From: CAVZYN01 sp963779515
GTDB lineage: Bacteria; Pseudomonadota; Alphaproteobacteria; Rhizobiales; Hyphomicrobiaceae
NCBI GenBank assembly: GCA_963779515.1
Contig: CAVZYN010000002.1
Span: 930,001 to 994,000 of the forward strand
DNA: 64,000 nucleotides
Direction: 5' to 3'
Position numbers and translations under genes: made by a program. Shown here piece after piece: positions 1 through 9,571 of this stretch. Below the pieces are notes generated by a model. The model searched no databases, was not told the DNA's origin, and saw only the letters and a program-made list of their open reading frames with translations. Numbering within the stretch: the stretch's first letter is position 1; each line of letters starts with the position of its first letter.

Positions 1-797
1 CGGTGACCGGGCAGGGTGCCGAGGGCGTGGAAACGCGCAGTTGGCATCTTTTGGCCGAGGGTGAGCGCGGGCCCTTCATTCCCTCGATGGGCGCGGAAGC
101 GTTGATCCGGCAGGCGGTCGATGGGCGGATGCCGCGGCCGGGCGCCCGTTCGGCGCATCACGATCTCGAGCTTGCCGACTACGACGCGCTGTTTGCCAAG
201 CGCGGGATCACGACGGGGTTTCGTGTTGAAGGCGCCGGGACCGCGCGGCGCCCGGCACAGCCAACGCCCTACGAGACCGTGCTCGGCTCTTCCTACGCGC
301 GATTGGCGCCACCGATCCAGGCCTTGCATCGGTTCGAGTACGGCGCGACGTACAAGGGCCGCTCGCACGTGACGGACGCGGGCAACGTGTGGGCGCGCGT
401 GGTGGCGCGGATCGTTGGGTTTCCAACCGGCATGGCCGATTGCCAGGTCGAGGTGCAGCTTTCGCGGCGCGATGGCGTCGAAACGTGGCGGCGCACGTTC
501 GGATCACAAAGTTTCCTGTCGACACAAGAGGCGGGCAAGGGCCGTTTCGCGCATTTGATCGTCGAGCGGTTTGGGCCACTGGCGTTCGGTCTTGCGATCG
601 TCGAGGACGCGGGCCGTTTGCGGCTCGTGTTCCGGCGCTGGTCGGCGTTCGGGTGTCCGATGCCACGGGCGTTGGCGCCGCGCACCCTCGCGTTCGAGCA
701 CGACGCGGACGGGCGGTTCAATTTTTCAGTCGATATCGCGTTGCCGCTGCTCGGGCGCTTGGTGAAATACGAGGGCTGGTTGGAACGGGTGGGGTGA
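1..797 (+). CDS. DUF4166 domain protein, C-terminal part (5' truncated by window edge)
   Basis: The open frame runs in from the left edge, so the true start is outside the window. About 264 residues are visible. They match the C-terminal part of proteins that pair a saccharopine-dehydrogenase-like NAD(P) domain with a DUF4166 domain. The segment SAHHDLELADYDALF is the end of the Rossmann-like part, and the stretch from YETVLGSSYARLAPPIQ to the end is DUF4166. DUF4166 has no established biochemical role. The gene ends in TGA and is followed by 139 bp holding a short palindromic repeat, then the RraA-like gene on the same strand. Family assignment is from remembered sequence character, not a search. 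Confidence 0.6.
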   Translation, partial: VTGQGAEGVETRSWHLLAEGERGPFIPSMGAEALIRQAVDGRMPRPGARSAHHDLELADYDALFAKRGITTGFRVEGAGTARRPAQPTPYETVLGSSYARLAPPIQALHRFEYGATYKGRSHVTDAGNVWARVVARIVGFPTGMADCQVEVQLSRRDGVETWRRTFGSQSFLSTQEAGKGRFAHLIVERFGPLAFGLAIVEDAGRLRLVFRRWSAFGCPMPRALAPRTLAFEHDADGRFNFSVDIALPLLGRLVKYEGWLERVG

Positions 798-832
798 TGC
801 CTCGATCGATCCGCCGCACCAGCGGGGCCGCC

Positions 833-855
833 CATGGTTCGACAGGCTCACCATG
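833..855. repeat. Short imperfect palindrome of rhizobial interspersed type
   Basis: CATGGT (833-838) and ACCATG (850-855) flank an 11-base centre, reading CATGGTTCGACAGGCTCACC then ATG. This resembles a short repeat seen between genes in Bradyrhizobium-type genomes. It sits in the gap between the DUF4166 gene and the RraA-like gene. No function is evident; a weak stem-loop in the transcript is possible. Confidence 0.5.
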
Positions 856-936
856 AGGCGGGTCGAGTGGGCTTGAAATTCGCGTCGAACCCAGCGCCAA
901 TGGCCTGGAATGCCAATAGGGCCTTGGGAGTGAGCC

Positions 937-1596
937 ATGTCCGCAATCGATCTCGCGGTGATCCGCGAAGAATTGTTCGTCTCCGTGCTCTCGGACTGTC
1001 TCGACGCGGTCGGCGTCATGGATCAAGCGATGCCGTCGCGGATTCGACCGCTGGACGAGGGGCTGGTGATGGCCGGGCGGGCGCGGACGGCGGCGTTCAT
1101 GGAGGTCTATCATCATGACGCTGGCACCAATCCCTATGATCTCGAGATCGGACTGGTCGACAGCTTGAAGCCCGGCGAAATCCCGGTGTTTGCGTGCTCC
1201 AACCCGGCGCGGGTGGCGCCGTGGGGCGAGCTGCTCTCGACGGCGGCGAAGGTGCGCGGCGCGGCGGGCGCGCTGATGGACGGCTGCACGCGCGATGTGC
1301 GCGCGATCCGGGCGATGGGGTTTCCCGTGTTTCACGGCGGCATTGCCCCGCTCGACAGCAAGGGACGCGGCCGCATCATGGCGGTCGATGTGCCGATCGA
1401 ATGTGCGGGCGTGAAAGTTGCGCCGGGCGATTTGATCGTCGGCGATGCGGATGGCGTCGTTGTCATCCCGAAGCGCGTCGAGGCGGAGGTGTTGCGGCTC
1501 GCGTTCGAGAAGGTGACGGGCGAGAAGAACACGCTCGCCGACTTGCAACGTGGCGACAAACTCGCGGATGTTTTCGCGCGGTACGGGATTTTGTAG
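937..1596 (+). CDS. RraA family protein (4-hydroxy-4-methyl-2-oxoglutarate aldolase-like)
   Basis: 219 residues, full length for the RraA/HMG-aldolase fold. Visible signatures are the start LSDCLDAVG, the central GELLSTAAKVRGAAGALMDG, then CTRDVRAI (the Arg-Asp pair that binds pyruvate and metal in this family) and GDADGVVVIP near the C-terminus. Members are either class II pyruvate aldolases of aromatic catabolism or RraA, a regulator of RNase E. The residues kept here fit the enzyme type at least as well. GGGAG lies 5 bases before the ATG. It stands alone; the next genes, solute-binding proteins, are convergent. Confidence 0.8.
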   Translation: MSAIDLAVIREELFVSVLSDCLDAVGVMDQAMPSRIRPLDEGLVMAGRARTAAFMEVYHHDAGTNPYDLEIGLVDSLKPGEIPVFACSNPARVAPWGELLSTAAKVRGAAGALMDGCTRDVRAIRAMGFPVFHGGIAPLDSKGRGRIMAVDVPIECAGVKVAPGDLIVGDADGVVVIPKRVEAEVLRLAFEKVTGEKNTLADLQRGDKLADVFARYGIL

Positions 1597-1600
1597 ACTT

Positions 1601-1754
1601 GTAGGTTGGGTTAGCGCGGGTAAAAAATGGCGAGGATATGTGGACGTGGAACCGCGCGTAACCCAACAGCGCGCAAGCGATGGAAGTGTTGGGTTACGCG
1701 TGGATATGGACACTGGTCTCTCATCGACAGCAGGGCCACGCTAACCCAACCTAC
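1601..1754. repeat. Nested palindromic (MITE-like) element between convergent genes
   Basis: The outer arms are perfect inverted repeats: GTAGGTTGGGTTAGCG at 1601-1616 and its complement at 1739-1754. Inside, CGCGTAACCCAACA (1655-1668) pairs with its complement at 1687-1700. The whole 154 bp could fold as a long cruciform or hairpin. Such GTAGGTTGGGTTA palindromes recur between genes in several proteobacterial genomes. The right arm also supplies the TAG stop (1751-1753, minus strand) of the solute-binding protein gene, so the element has inserted into, or redefined, that gene's 3' end. It has no coding capacity. Confidence 0.75.
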
Positions 1755-2458
1755 ATCTCCTCGAATCCCGCGGTTGTGCGGGCGGCGGCGTGGCCGGGGC
1801 TTGCGAGCAGCGCGATCAGTTCTCGGGCGAGATCGGGTGCGGCGGAATTTGTCGCAACGGCCGCCGTGTAGGTCGTCGCGAGTTCGAACTCCTTCGGTAG
1901 CAGGCCGGCGGAGGCGACCCCGGGGATGGTCAAAATCTCGGTGATCTGGGTCGAACCGATCGGGCGGCGTTCAGGGCTGGCGGCGAGCGCGCGCATGGCG
2001 GTCGCGCCGTTCGGGAAACGTGCGGATGCGCGGATCGTGCGCGATCGGGATCGATGCCGAGGGCAGCCAGAGCACTTTGGCGACGTGGATGCCGGCGGTT
2101 GCGAGCTTGGGATCGGGGAAATAGATCGCGTCGGATGCGGCGATCGCCGCGGCGAAATCAGCGCGTGCTGCGATCGCGGGGACGGGATCGCCGGCGCGCA
2201 CCGCCACCGCCGTGCGCACGACGCCGAGATTGCGGGCGGAGCCGGCGACGGCGTGGCCGGCATCCGTGAGATCCGCGATCATGCCTTGGGTGAGGATCAG
2301 GACATCGGCGGGGGCCCCGGCGAGGAGCTTTTCCTTCATGGCCCCGACGGCGCCGAAGGTGCCGGAGATGGTGGCGGAGGTTTGGGCGGTGAACGCGGAT
2401 GTGAGGGCGGCGACGAGGCCGTTTGCCGCGCCGCCGCTCAGGATGTGGAGTGCTTGCA

Positions 2459-2459
<1 letters not shown>
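1751..2459 (-). CDS. ModA-like ABC-type solute-binding protein (single-base frameshift)
   Basis: Two overlapping frames together give one 235-residue protein. The N-terminal part starts MQALHILSGGAANGLV and contains GAPADVLILTQ. The C-terminal part has ELATTYTAAVATNSAAP and ends at AGFEEM. This is the pattern of periplasmic molybdate-type (ModA) binding proteins, although no clear signal peptide is present. The frames join at TTTCCC (about 2013-2019), where one extra base explains the shift. The start codon overlaps the stop of the upstream Bug gene (TAATG), so the two are translationally coupled. The stop codon lies in the palindromic element. With no cleavable leader it may be a cytoplasmic or regulatory relative. 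Confidence 0.6.
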
Positions 2460-3440
<981 letters not shown>

Positions 3441-3604
3441 CGGGGTGTCCTCCGGGAGTTTTCACCGGAGTCTAACGGCAAACGGCGTCCGTGTCGCGGG
3501 GGATGAGGGCAGGACGAGGGTAGGGCACAGCTCATTTGCGATATCCCCCCATCCGGCGCATTCTCGGAGACGGCGCTGTACATTCGTCACTTTTCTTCCC
3601 TCGG

Positions 3605-3646
3605 TTTCCCGGATGCCCGCGCGCCAAAGCGCGCGCATCCGGGAAA
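3605..3646. repeat. Strong palindromic hairpin in divergent intergenic region
   Basis: TTTCCCGGATGC (3605-3616) and GCATCCGGGAAA (3635-3646) are perfect complements, with further GC-rich pairing (CGCGCG) inside. It lies between the divergently transcribed Bug receptor (start 3440) and the DMT exporter (start 3685). It looks like a rhizobial interspersed palindrome more than an operator, because the arms are very long. It could also act as a transcript hairpin. Confidence 0.6.
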
Positions 3647-3684
3647 ACGAGGCGAGGGCAGGGAAACGGGGGGAAGGGACGCGC

Positions 3685-4544
3685 ATGACTCGGACATCGA
3701 GCGGACTGGTCAACGGCCTGCTTGGGGTCTTGATCTTCAGCGGGTCGCTGCCGGCGAGAGAGTGGCGGTGCTGCAATTTGATCCGGTGTTTCTTACCGTC
3801 GCACGGGCCGCGATCGCGGGCCTGCTCGGCCTGTGTCTGTTGCTTGCGTTCAAGGAGAAGCGTCCTGCTCGTCACGATCTCATGCCTTTGGCCATCGTCG
3901 CGCTCGGTGTCGTGGTTGGCTTTCCGTTGCTGACGGCGCTTGCGCTGCGCCACGTGACGTCGGCGCATTCCATCGTCTTCATCGGATTGTTGCCATTGGC
4001 CACCGCGATGTTCGGTGTGGTGCGCGGCGGCGAACGGCCCCGCGCCGCCTTTTGGTTCTTCTCCGGGCTCGGCAGCCTGCTGGTCGCGAGCTTCGCGTTC
4101 GGCCAGGGCTTGTCTGCTTCGCCCATCGGCGATGGGTTGATGTTCGCCGCGATCGTCGTCTGTGGGCTTGGCTACGCGGAAGGAGCGAAACTCTCGCGCA
4201 CGCTCGGCGGTTGGCAAGTGATCTCGTGGGCGCTCGTGCTGTCGCTGCCCGTCATGCTGCCGCTTGCATGGATCCTGAAGCCGGCATCATTCGGCGGCAT
4301 AGACAATCCCGCGTGGTTTGGCCTGGCGTACGTGTCGCTGTTCAGCATGTTGATCGGCTTCGTGTTCTGGTATCGCGGTCTTGCGCAGGGCGGCATCGCC
4401 GCTGTTGGCCAACTGCAGTTGCTTCAGCCCTTCTTCGGTCTCGCCCTGGCAGCGTCGCTGCTGGGCGAGCCTGTGACTTCGGGAATGGTCGCCATCACCG
4501 TCGCGGTCATCGCCTGCGTGATCGGCGCACGGCGGCTCGCGTGA
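3685..4544 (+). CDS. EamA/DMT superfamily transporter (single-base frameshift)
   Basis: The N-terminal frame gives MTRTSSGLVNGLLGVLIFSG and continues SLPA. After a one-base deletion near 3753-3763 the other frame continues VAVLQFDPVFLTVARAAIAG. Restoring one base gives PATRVAVLQ and a protein of about 286 residues with ten predicted hydrophobic segments, the usual form of EamA permeases. Further segments such as LPLATAMFGVVRGGERP and LLQPFFGLALAASLLGEP are typical. These inner-membrane proteins export metabolites; substrate unknown. The ATG at 3685 gives the first membrane helix, which starts inside the second frame would lose. Confidence 0.75.
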
Positions 4545-4584
4545 GGCTCCGGCCATGACCGCCAGCGGCTCCGAGCATGTTGCC

Positions 4585-4646
4585 GCCCCTCATCCGGCCT
4601 TCGGCCACCTTCTCCCCATTCAAGGGCCTGGAATGGGGAGAAGGGA
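4585..4646. repeat. Interspersed palindromic repeat (CCCTCATCCGG ... GGGGAGAAGG type)
   Basis: CCTTCTCCCCATTC (4608-4621) pairs with GAATGGGGAGAAGG (4631-4644) around a 9-base loop, preceded by a small GGCCTTCGGCC hairpin (about 4597-4606). The sequence matches a repeat family familiar from intergenic regions of Rhizobium and Bradyrhizobium. It lies between the convergent 3' ends of the DMT gene and purQ. Confidence 0.6.
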
Positions 4647-4847
4647 GGCGCGTCATATCGTGGGAAATGGTGAATCGGGTGACGGAGAGGGGCTGCCAGC
4701 TCACGGTGCGTGGGTGAGAAATTGGTTTGGCGGAGGGCCGCGCGAGGCGCGGTGCCAGCCCATGGCGAAGCATGGTGTGAGCCACTTGTTAGCCCATCGC
4801 CGATTCGGTGCCGAATGGCTGGCCGAACAGGCTGCCGCCGCTGAACG

Positions 4848-5547
4848 TCATGCGGCGGCGGCGAGTGACTGGGTCACGCTCTCGAACAGCTTTCGGCCGT
4901 CGGTGGAGCCGAGCAATTCTTCCGCCGCGTTCTCGGGATGCGGCATCATGCCGAGAATGCGGCCAGTAGAATCGCAAATGCCGGCGATGTTGCGTTGCGC
5001 GCCGTTGGCATTGGCTTCGGGCGTGACGCGGCCTTGGCGGTCGCAATAGCGGAAGACGACGCGGTTCTCGGATTCGAGCCGGTCGAGCGTTGCTGTGTCC
5101 GCAAAATAGTTGCCGTCGCCGTGCGCGCAGATCACTTGCGCGACTTCGCCAGCGGCGTAGCGCGACGTGTAGATCGTCTTGGTGTTCTCGACCTTCAGCC
5201 ACACATCCTTGCAGATGAATTTCAGCGAGGCGTTGCGTTGCAGCACGCCCGGCAGCAGCCCCGACTTCGCAGAGGATCTGGAAGCCATTGCAAATGCCGA
5301 GCACGGGCGTGCCCGCCTTGGCCTTCGCGATAACGTCTTTCATGATCGGGGAATGCGCGGCCATGGCGCCGGTGCGCAGATAGTCGCCATAGGAGAACCC
5401 GCCGGGGAGCACGATCAAGTCGGTGGCGGGGACCGACGTCTCACCGTGCCACACCAGCGTCGCGGCGCGGCCCGAGACGGCCTTCAAGACATCGGCGACG
5501 TCGTGCTCGCGATTGGTGCCGGGAAACACGATGACGGCGGCTCTCAT
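4848..5547 (-). CDS. purQ: Phosphoribosylformylglycinamidine synthase subunit PurQ (single-base frameshift)
   Basis: Glutaminase subunit of FGAM synthase, the fourth step of purine synthesis. The first frame gives MRAAVIVFPGTNREHDVADV, LIVLPGGFSYGDYLRTGAMA and GTPVLGICNGFQILCE with the nucleophilic Cys. The second frame continues SGLLPGVLQRNASLKFICK and ends with GMMPHPENAAEEL, which holds the catalytic His-Glu pair. Removing one base at 5263-5268 (GAAGTC on the minus strand) gives an uninterrupted 232-residue PurQ. As the gene is needed for purine synthesis, an assembly error is likely. It is last in the purC-purS-secreted protein-purQ operon and its ATG overlaps the preceding stop (ATGA). 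purL is not in the window. Confidence 0.9.
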
Positions 5548-6144
5548 GGCTTCTTCTCCGCGATCAGCTTGAAACTCGTGAGGAAGGACTGCGCGATCGG
5601 TTTCAGCCGGTCGAGATCTTCCGAGGGCGCGCGCACCATGACGCGATAGCGCAGCGACGGACCCTGCACGTAGCGCACGAACGCCTTGCGCTCAGGCACC
5701 GCGAGGAAGCGGATCGGCGGGCAGATCGATTTCCGCGCTGAGGTTTGGCACGTTGTCCGTGGTGGCGGTCTCGACGGCGCTGATTTTGACTTTTGAGCCG
5801 CTGCTCTCGCCGCAGACGCTCTCGGGCACGTCGGCGCGCAGGTCGTTTTCGCCGAACGCCGGTGCGCCGGCTGCGACTTGCTCGGCGCTGATTTCCAGCA
5901 GCAAGGCGGTCGCGACGCTCGCGTCTTTCGCGCGTTCGCCGTCGAGCATGACGTCGCAAATCACTTCGAACGTGCCGGGGCCCTCCTGCTGGCGGCAGGC
6001 GGCGGGGATGTCGACCTGGAATTTGAGGGCTTCATCGACGTGCGTTTTCATCGACGTTTGCGCCAGAACACGCTGCGGCGCAGGCATAAGCGCTGCCGCC
6101 GTCACGGCAACGCTGAGGGCGAGTATGTGCAGACGTGTGGCCAT
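5544..6144 (-). CDS. Secreted protein of unknown function between purS and purQ (single-base frameshift)
   Basis: Starts with a signal peptide (MATRLHILALSVAVTAAALM ... RVLAQTS). The mature part has cysteines at PAACRQQEGP, FEVICDVMLDG and PESVCGESSG. The first frame ends at DLPADPLPRGA, while the next frame continues IRFLAVPERKAFVRYVQGP to KLIAEKKP and a TGA overlapping the purQ start. One extra base near 5711-5722 reconciles them, giving about 199 residues. No domain is recognised. Its 8-bp distance from purS and 4-bp overlap with purQ put it firmly in the purine operon, an odd place for an exported protein. Confidence 0.65.
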
Positions 6145-6151
6145 AGGACCC

Positions 6152-6394
6152 CTAGCGCACGATCTCGTAGCTGTAGTTTTCGATCACAGTGTTGGCGAGC
6201 AGATCGCGGCACATTTTTTCGACGGTGGCTTTCGCTTTGGCTTCGTCGGGTTCGGTCAAGTCGATCTCGATGTACTTGCCTTGGCGCACGTCGTTGACGC
6301 CGGCGATGCCGAGGCCGCCAAGCGCGTTCTGGATCGCCTTGCCTTGCGGATCGAGGACGCCGGTCTTGAGGGTAATTTTGATGCGGGCTTTCAT
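6152..6394 (-). CDS. purS: Phosphoribosylformylglycinamidine synthase subunit PurS
   Basis: 80 residues, the normal size of PurS. It begins MKARIKITLKTGVLDPQGKA and carries VRQGKYIEIDL and the ending NTVIENYSYEI, all characteristic. PurS bridges PurQ and PurL in the FGAM synthase complex and is thought to help ammonia channelling. The start at 6394 is preferred over a longer frame because it matches the family N-terminus. It lies 96 bp downstream of purC. Confidence 0.93.
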   Translation of the reverse strand: MKARIKITLKTGVLDPQGKAIQNALGGLGIAGVNDVRQGKYIEIDLTEPDEAKAKATVEKMCRDLLANTVIENYSYEIVR

Positions 6395-6490
6395 TCGGGC
6401 CTCGAAGGCAGTTGCAGTGGGGAACAGGCAATAGGCAAGATTCGAAGAGACCGCTATGGCCATTCCCCCTGCTACTGCCGATGCCTCGCT

Positions 6491-7279
6491 TCAATTCGGC
6501 TTCTGTCCGTTGGACGACACGAGGACTGGCCCGGAGCCGCGCGGACGCGGGTTCTCGGTGAGGACGCCAAGGCGGCGGGCGACTTCCTGATAGGCCTCCA
6601 GCACACCACCGAGATCGCGGCGGAAGCGGTCCTTGTCGAGCTTGTCGCCCGAGGCGATGTCCCACAAGCGGCAGCAGTCGGGGCTGATTTCATCCGCGAG
6701 CACGATCCGCATCTGTTGTTCGTTGTCCCAGAGGCGCCCGAACTCGACCTTGAAGTCGACGAGGCGGATGCCGATGCCGAGGAACAGGCCGACGAGGAAG
6801 TCGTTGATGCGGAGCGCCAACGCCATGATGTCGTCGATCTCCTGCGGGTTGGCCCAGCCGAACGCGGTGATGTGCTCTTCCGAGACCATCGGGTCGTTGA
6901 GCTTGTCCTGTTTGTAGTAGAACTCGATGATCGAGCGCGGGAGCGCGGTGCCTTCCTCGAGCCCGAGCCTGGTCGAGAGCGAGCCGGCGGCAACGTTGCG
7001 CACAACCACTTCGAGCGGGACGATCTCGACCTCGCGGATCAGTTGCTCGCGCATGTTCATGCGCTTGATGAAATGGGTCGGCACGCCGATGTCGCCGAGA
7101 CGCATGAAGATGTATTCGGAAATGCGGTTGTTGAGCACGCCCTTGCCGTCGATCAGCGCATGCTTCTTGGCATTGAAGGCGGTCGCGTCATCCTTGAAAT
7201 GCTGGATGAGCGTGCCGGGTTCGGGGCCCTCGTAGAGCACCTTGGCTTTGCCTTCGTACACGCGGCGCCGCTTGTTCAT
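6491..7279 (-). CDS. purC: SAICAR synthetase PurC
   Basis: 262 residues. It starts MNKRRRVYEGKAKVLYEGPE and has FKDDATAFNAKKHALIDGKG, NNRISEYIFMRL, VRNVAAGSLSTRLGLEEG, LVDFKVEFGR and DEISPDCCRLWD, the ATP- and CAIR-binding landmarks of PurC. It joins aspartate to CAIR to give SAICAR in purine synthesis. First gene of the leftward purine operon; the 311-bp upstream gap separates it from the divergent ATPase inhibitor gene and must hold its promoter. Confidence 0.96.
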   Translation of the reverse strand: MNKRRRVYEGKAKVLYEGPEPGTLIQHFKDDATAFNAKKHALIDGKGVLNNRISEYIFMRLGDIGVPTHFIKRMNMREQLIREVEIVPLEVVVRNVAAGSLSTRLGLEEGTALPRSIIEFYYKQDKLNDPMVSEEHITAFGWANPQEIDDIMALALRINDFLVGLFLGIGIRLVDFKVEFGRLWDNEQQMRIVLADEISPDCCRLWDIASGDKLDKDRFRRDLGGVLEAYQEVARRLGVLTENPRPRGSGPVLVSSNGQKPN

Positions 7280-7590
7280 GGTGGTGGTGGTCCTTGGTCA
7301 ATCTGAGCAGTAGACGTGGTGTTGCGTGCGTGCGGTCGACGCGAGATTGGGTATGCCGCCCAGCCCCGGTTTTTGCTGTCGAAATACTAGCAGGAGCAGG
7401 GGGGAGAAACAATGTTATGGCCCTGAACTATACCGGCTGGGTTGAAGGCTCGACGGGAAGGGTTGATTTCCGGGGCTTTGCCGGGGTAAGGCTCGGGGAA
7501 CGGGCCCGAAATATGGACGGATACAACCCAAGCCGTCTTGGAACACAGAGCGAACATTTGCCCCATCCGGGGCTTCGAGTGGAGAAAACG
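7280..7590. other. Intergenic region between divergent purC and ATPase inhibitor genes
   Basis: 311 bp without a supported gene. It must contain the leftward promoter of the purine operon and the rightward promoter of the zeta-subunit gene. I see no convincing -35/-10 pair, no clear riboswitch fold and no perfect palindrome longer than 8 bp. Confidence 0.5.
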
Positions 7591-7914
7591 ATGACCACGT
7601 TCGACGAGCGCGAAAAGGGCTTTGAAAAGAAGTTTGCCCACGATGCCGACCTGAAGTTCAAGGCCGAAAGCCGCCGCAACAAGATGATGGCGGAATGGGC
7701 GGCGGGTAAGCTCGGCATCACCGGCGCCGCGGTCGATGACTATGTGAAAGCCGTGCGCAAGGCAGATCTTGCCGAGAAGGGCGACGATGACGTCGTCCGA
7801 AAACTCAAGGCCGATTTCGACGCCAAGAACATCAAGATCTCGGACACGGACCTGCACAAGCAGATGGGCGCATTCCTCGCCCAGGCCGTCGCCGATATCG
7901 AAGGGAAGAAGTAA
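7591..7914 (+). CDS. F1-ATPase inhibitor zeta subunit (DUF1476)
   Basis: 107 residues. It starts MTTFDEREKGFEKKFAHDAD and has LKFKAESRRNKMMAEWAAGK, typical of the DUF1476 family, first shown in Paracoccus denitrificans to be the zeta subunit that blocks ATP hydrolysis by F1Fo-ATP synthase. The N-terminal basic/acidic stretch is the inhibitory helix and the rest forms a four-helix bundle. GGAGAAAACG just before the ATG provides the ribosome site and fixes the start. The family is restricted to Alphaproteobacteria, which supports the taxonomic call. Confidence 0.9.
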   Translation: MTTFDEREKGFEKKFAHDADLKFKAESRRNKMMAEWAAGKLGITGAAVDDYVKAVRKADLAEKGDDDVVRKLKADFDAKNIKISDTDLHKQMGAFLAQAVADIEGKK

Positions 7915-8040
7915 GCGAAAAGCGTTGGGTCCGCACTTCTACGAAACCGTAGATGGCCAGAATGGCGCAAACCTCGGCGCCACTCAGGACGGCGAGCTTA
8001 GGCAACGGCAACCTCGATCTGGGTTACATTCGGTTGCACT

Positions 8041-8610
8041 CTAACGCGCCGGGGCATTGCCGAGCTGCTTCAGGAACAGGCCGAACCGCATTGCGCCTTC
8101 GGGCCACGGCCCGTGGCCGGACGCGGTGTTGAGATGCTCGACATCGCCCGCATCGACCAGCGTCGAGCCCCACGCGAGCGCCAGATCGCCGGCCTCGTCA
8201 TAGCTGCAGTAGCGGTCGTTGCGGCTTGCGACCAAGAGCGATGGAAATGGCAATGGGTCGCGTGGAAATGCCGCGAACGCTGGGTCGACGCCAGGAAGCT
8301 TCGCGGTCGCCGTTTCGGATGAGGGAGCCACCAGAAACGCGCCGACAACTTTCTTGTCGGCAATGCGCGGCGCGGCGTGCGCCACCAGCGGCACACCGCA
8401 GGAATGCGCGACCAGGACCACTGGCTTCACGGCGAAGGCGATCGCCTCCAACAGCCGCGCCGACCACTTGGCGCAGTCGACCACGTCCCAGTCGTCTTGC
8501 TCGACCCGGCGCGACGTCTTCAGCCGCGTCTGCCAGCGGGTCTGCCAGTGATCGGGACCAGAGCCGGTCCAGCCGGGGACCATCAGGATCTCGACATCGA
8601 ACGTCCGCAT
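8041..8610 (-). CDS. RBBP9/YdeN family alpha/beta hydrolase
   Basis: 189 residues from MRTFDVEILMVPGWTGSGPD. The GxGPDHWQ segment, the nucleophile elbow VAHSCGVP (Ser), SRNDRYCSYDEA (Asp) and ASGHGPWPEG (His) form the complete triad of this small serine-hydrolase family. Substrates are mostly unknown in bacteria. The frame extends upstream, but the start at 8610 matches the family N-terminus. It is divergent from the Asp-type hydrolase at 8692, with 81 bp between them. Confidence 0.8.
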   Translation of the reverse strand: MRTFDVEILMVPGWTGSGPDHWQTRWQTRLKTSRRVEQDDWDVVDCAKWSARLLEAIAFAVKPVVLVAHSCGVPLVAHAAPRIADKKVVGAFLVAPSSETATAKLPGVDPAFAAFPRDPLPFPSLLVASRNDRYCSYDEAGDLALAWGSTLVDAGDVEHLNTASGHGPWPEGAMRFGLFLKQLGNAPAR

Positions 8611-8691
8611 ATCTCTCCCGCAACCAATGGCGCTTGTCCCATGGCGCCCCATAACGGATCGTCGCGCGGCGGTCTACAGGGACACGGCAAA

Positions 8692-9567
8692 ATGGATATC
8701 GACTGGCAAGGCGCGTTCGCCGAAACATCCGAACTGTCGGTGCACTATGTGCGGGCGGGGCGCGGGGAACCCGTCATTTTCCTGCACGGCTGGCCGGAGT
8801 TCGCGCGCACCTGGGTGCACAATCTGCCCGTCCTGGCGGATCACTTCGATTGTATCGCGCCGGAGTTTCGCGGCTTCGGGCGGACGGTCTCGAAAGTGCC
8901 GCGCCCCGAGAGCGGCACGCCGCCGCAGCAATTGGCGAAGGATCTCGCCGCTTTCGCCGATGCGCTGGGGCTCAAGCGGTTTGCGATCGTCTCGCACGAT
9001 GTCGGCTCGTTCGTCGCCCAGACGTTTGCGCTCGCCTATCCGGAGCGGGTGTCGAAACTGTTCTTTTTCAACTGCGCCTATCCCGGCATCGGCAAGCGCT
9101 GGGGCGAAAGCCAGAACTTTCCCGAGCTCTGGTATCAGCAGTTCCACCAGAAGGAGTTTGCCGCTTCTTTGGTGGGGTCGTCGCGCGAGGCGGCCAGGAT
9201 CTACTACCGGCATTTCCTGACCCACTGGTCACATCAGAAGCATGCGTTCGATGATTTTCTGGAGGAGTGGATCGACAACTTCATGCTACCGGGCAACATC
9301 CAAGGCGGCTTTGATTGGTACACGGGCGTCGCGCAGTTCCGCCGCCGCATGATGCGCGAGGGCGCGCTCACAATTCCCAAGATCGCGGCGCCGACGCATG
9401 TGCTGTGGGGCCGGCACGACCCTGTTCTGCAGTACGCCTGGACCGACAAGCTCGGCGACTACTTCGCCGACGTGACCTTGCAATGCGCCGAGGATGCCGG
9501 CCACTTCGTCCACTTCGAGGTGCCGGCGCAGGCAAACCAGGCAATGAAGGCGTTTCTCGCGGCGTGA
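8692..9567 (+). CDS. Alpha/beta hydrolase of the epoxide hydrolase / dehalogenase type
   Basis: 291 residues. Oxyanion motif HGWPEFARTW, nucleophile elbow SHDVGSF with Asp instead of Ser, acid WGRHDPVLQ and base GHFVHFE. An Asp nucleophile with HGxP points to soluble epoxide hydrolases or fluoroacetate/haloalkane dehalogenases, not esterases. The cap-domain segment RIYYRHFL contains tyrosines that could activate an epoxide. Cytoplasmic, no leader. Which of the two reactions it runs cannot be settled from sequence. Its stop is 4 bp from the 3' end of the convergent thiolase gene. Confidence 0.8.
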   Translation: MDIDWQGAFAETSELSVHYVRAGRGEPVIFLHGWPEFARTWVHNLPVLADHFDCIAPEFRGFGRTVSKVPRPESGTPPQQLAKDLAAFADALGLKRFAIVSHDVGSFVAQTFALAYPERVSKLFFFNCAYPGIGKRWGESQNFPELWYQQFHQKEFAASLVGSSREAARIYYRHFLTHWSHQKHAFDDFLEEWIDNFMLPGNIQGGFDWYTGVAQFRRRMMREGALTIPKIAAPTHVLWGRHDPVLQYAWTDKLGDYFADVTLQCAEDAGHFVHFEVPAQANQAMKAFLAA

Positions 9568-9571
9568 GGGC

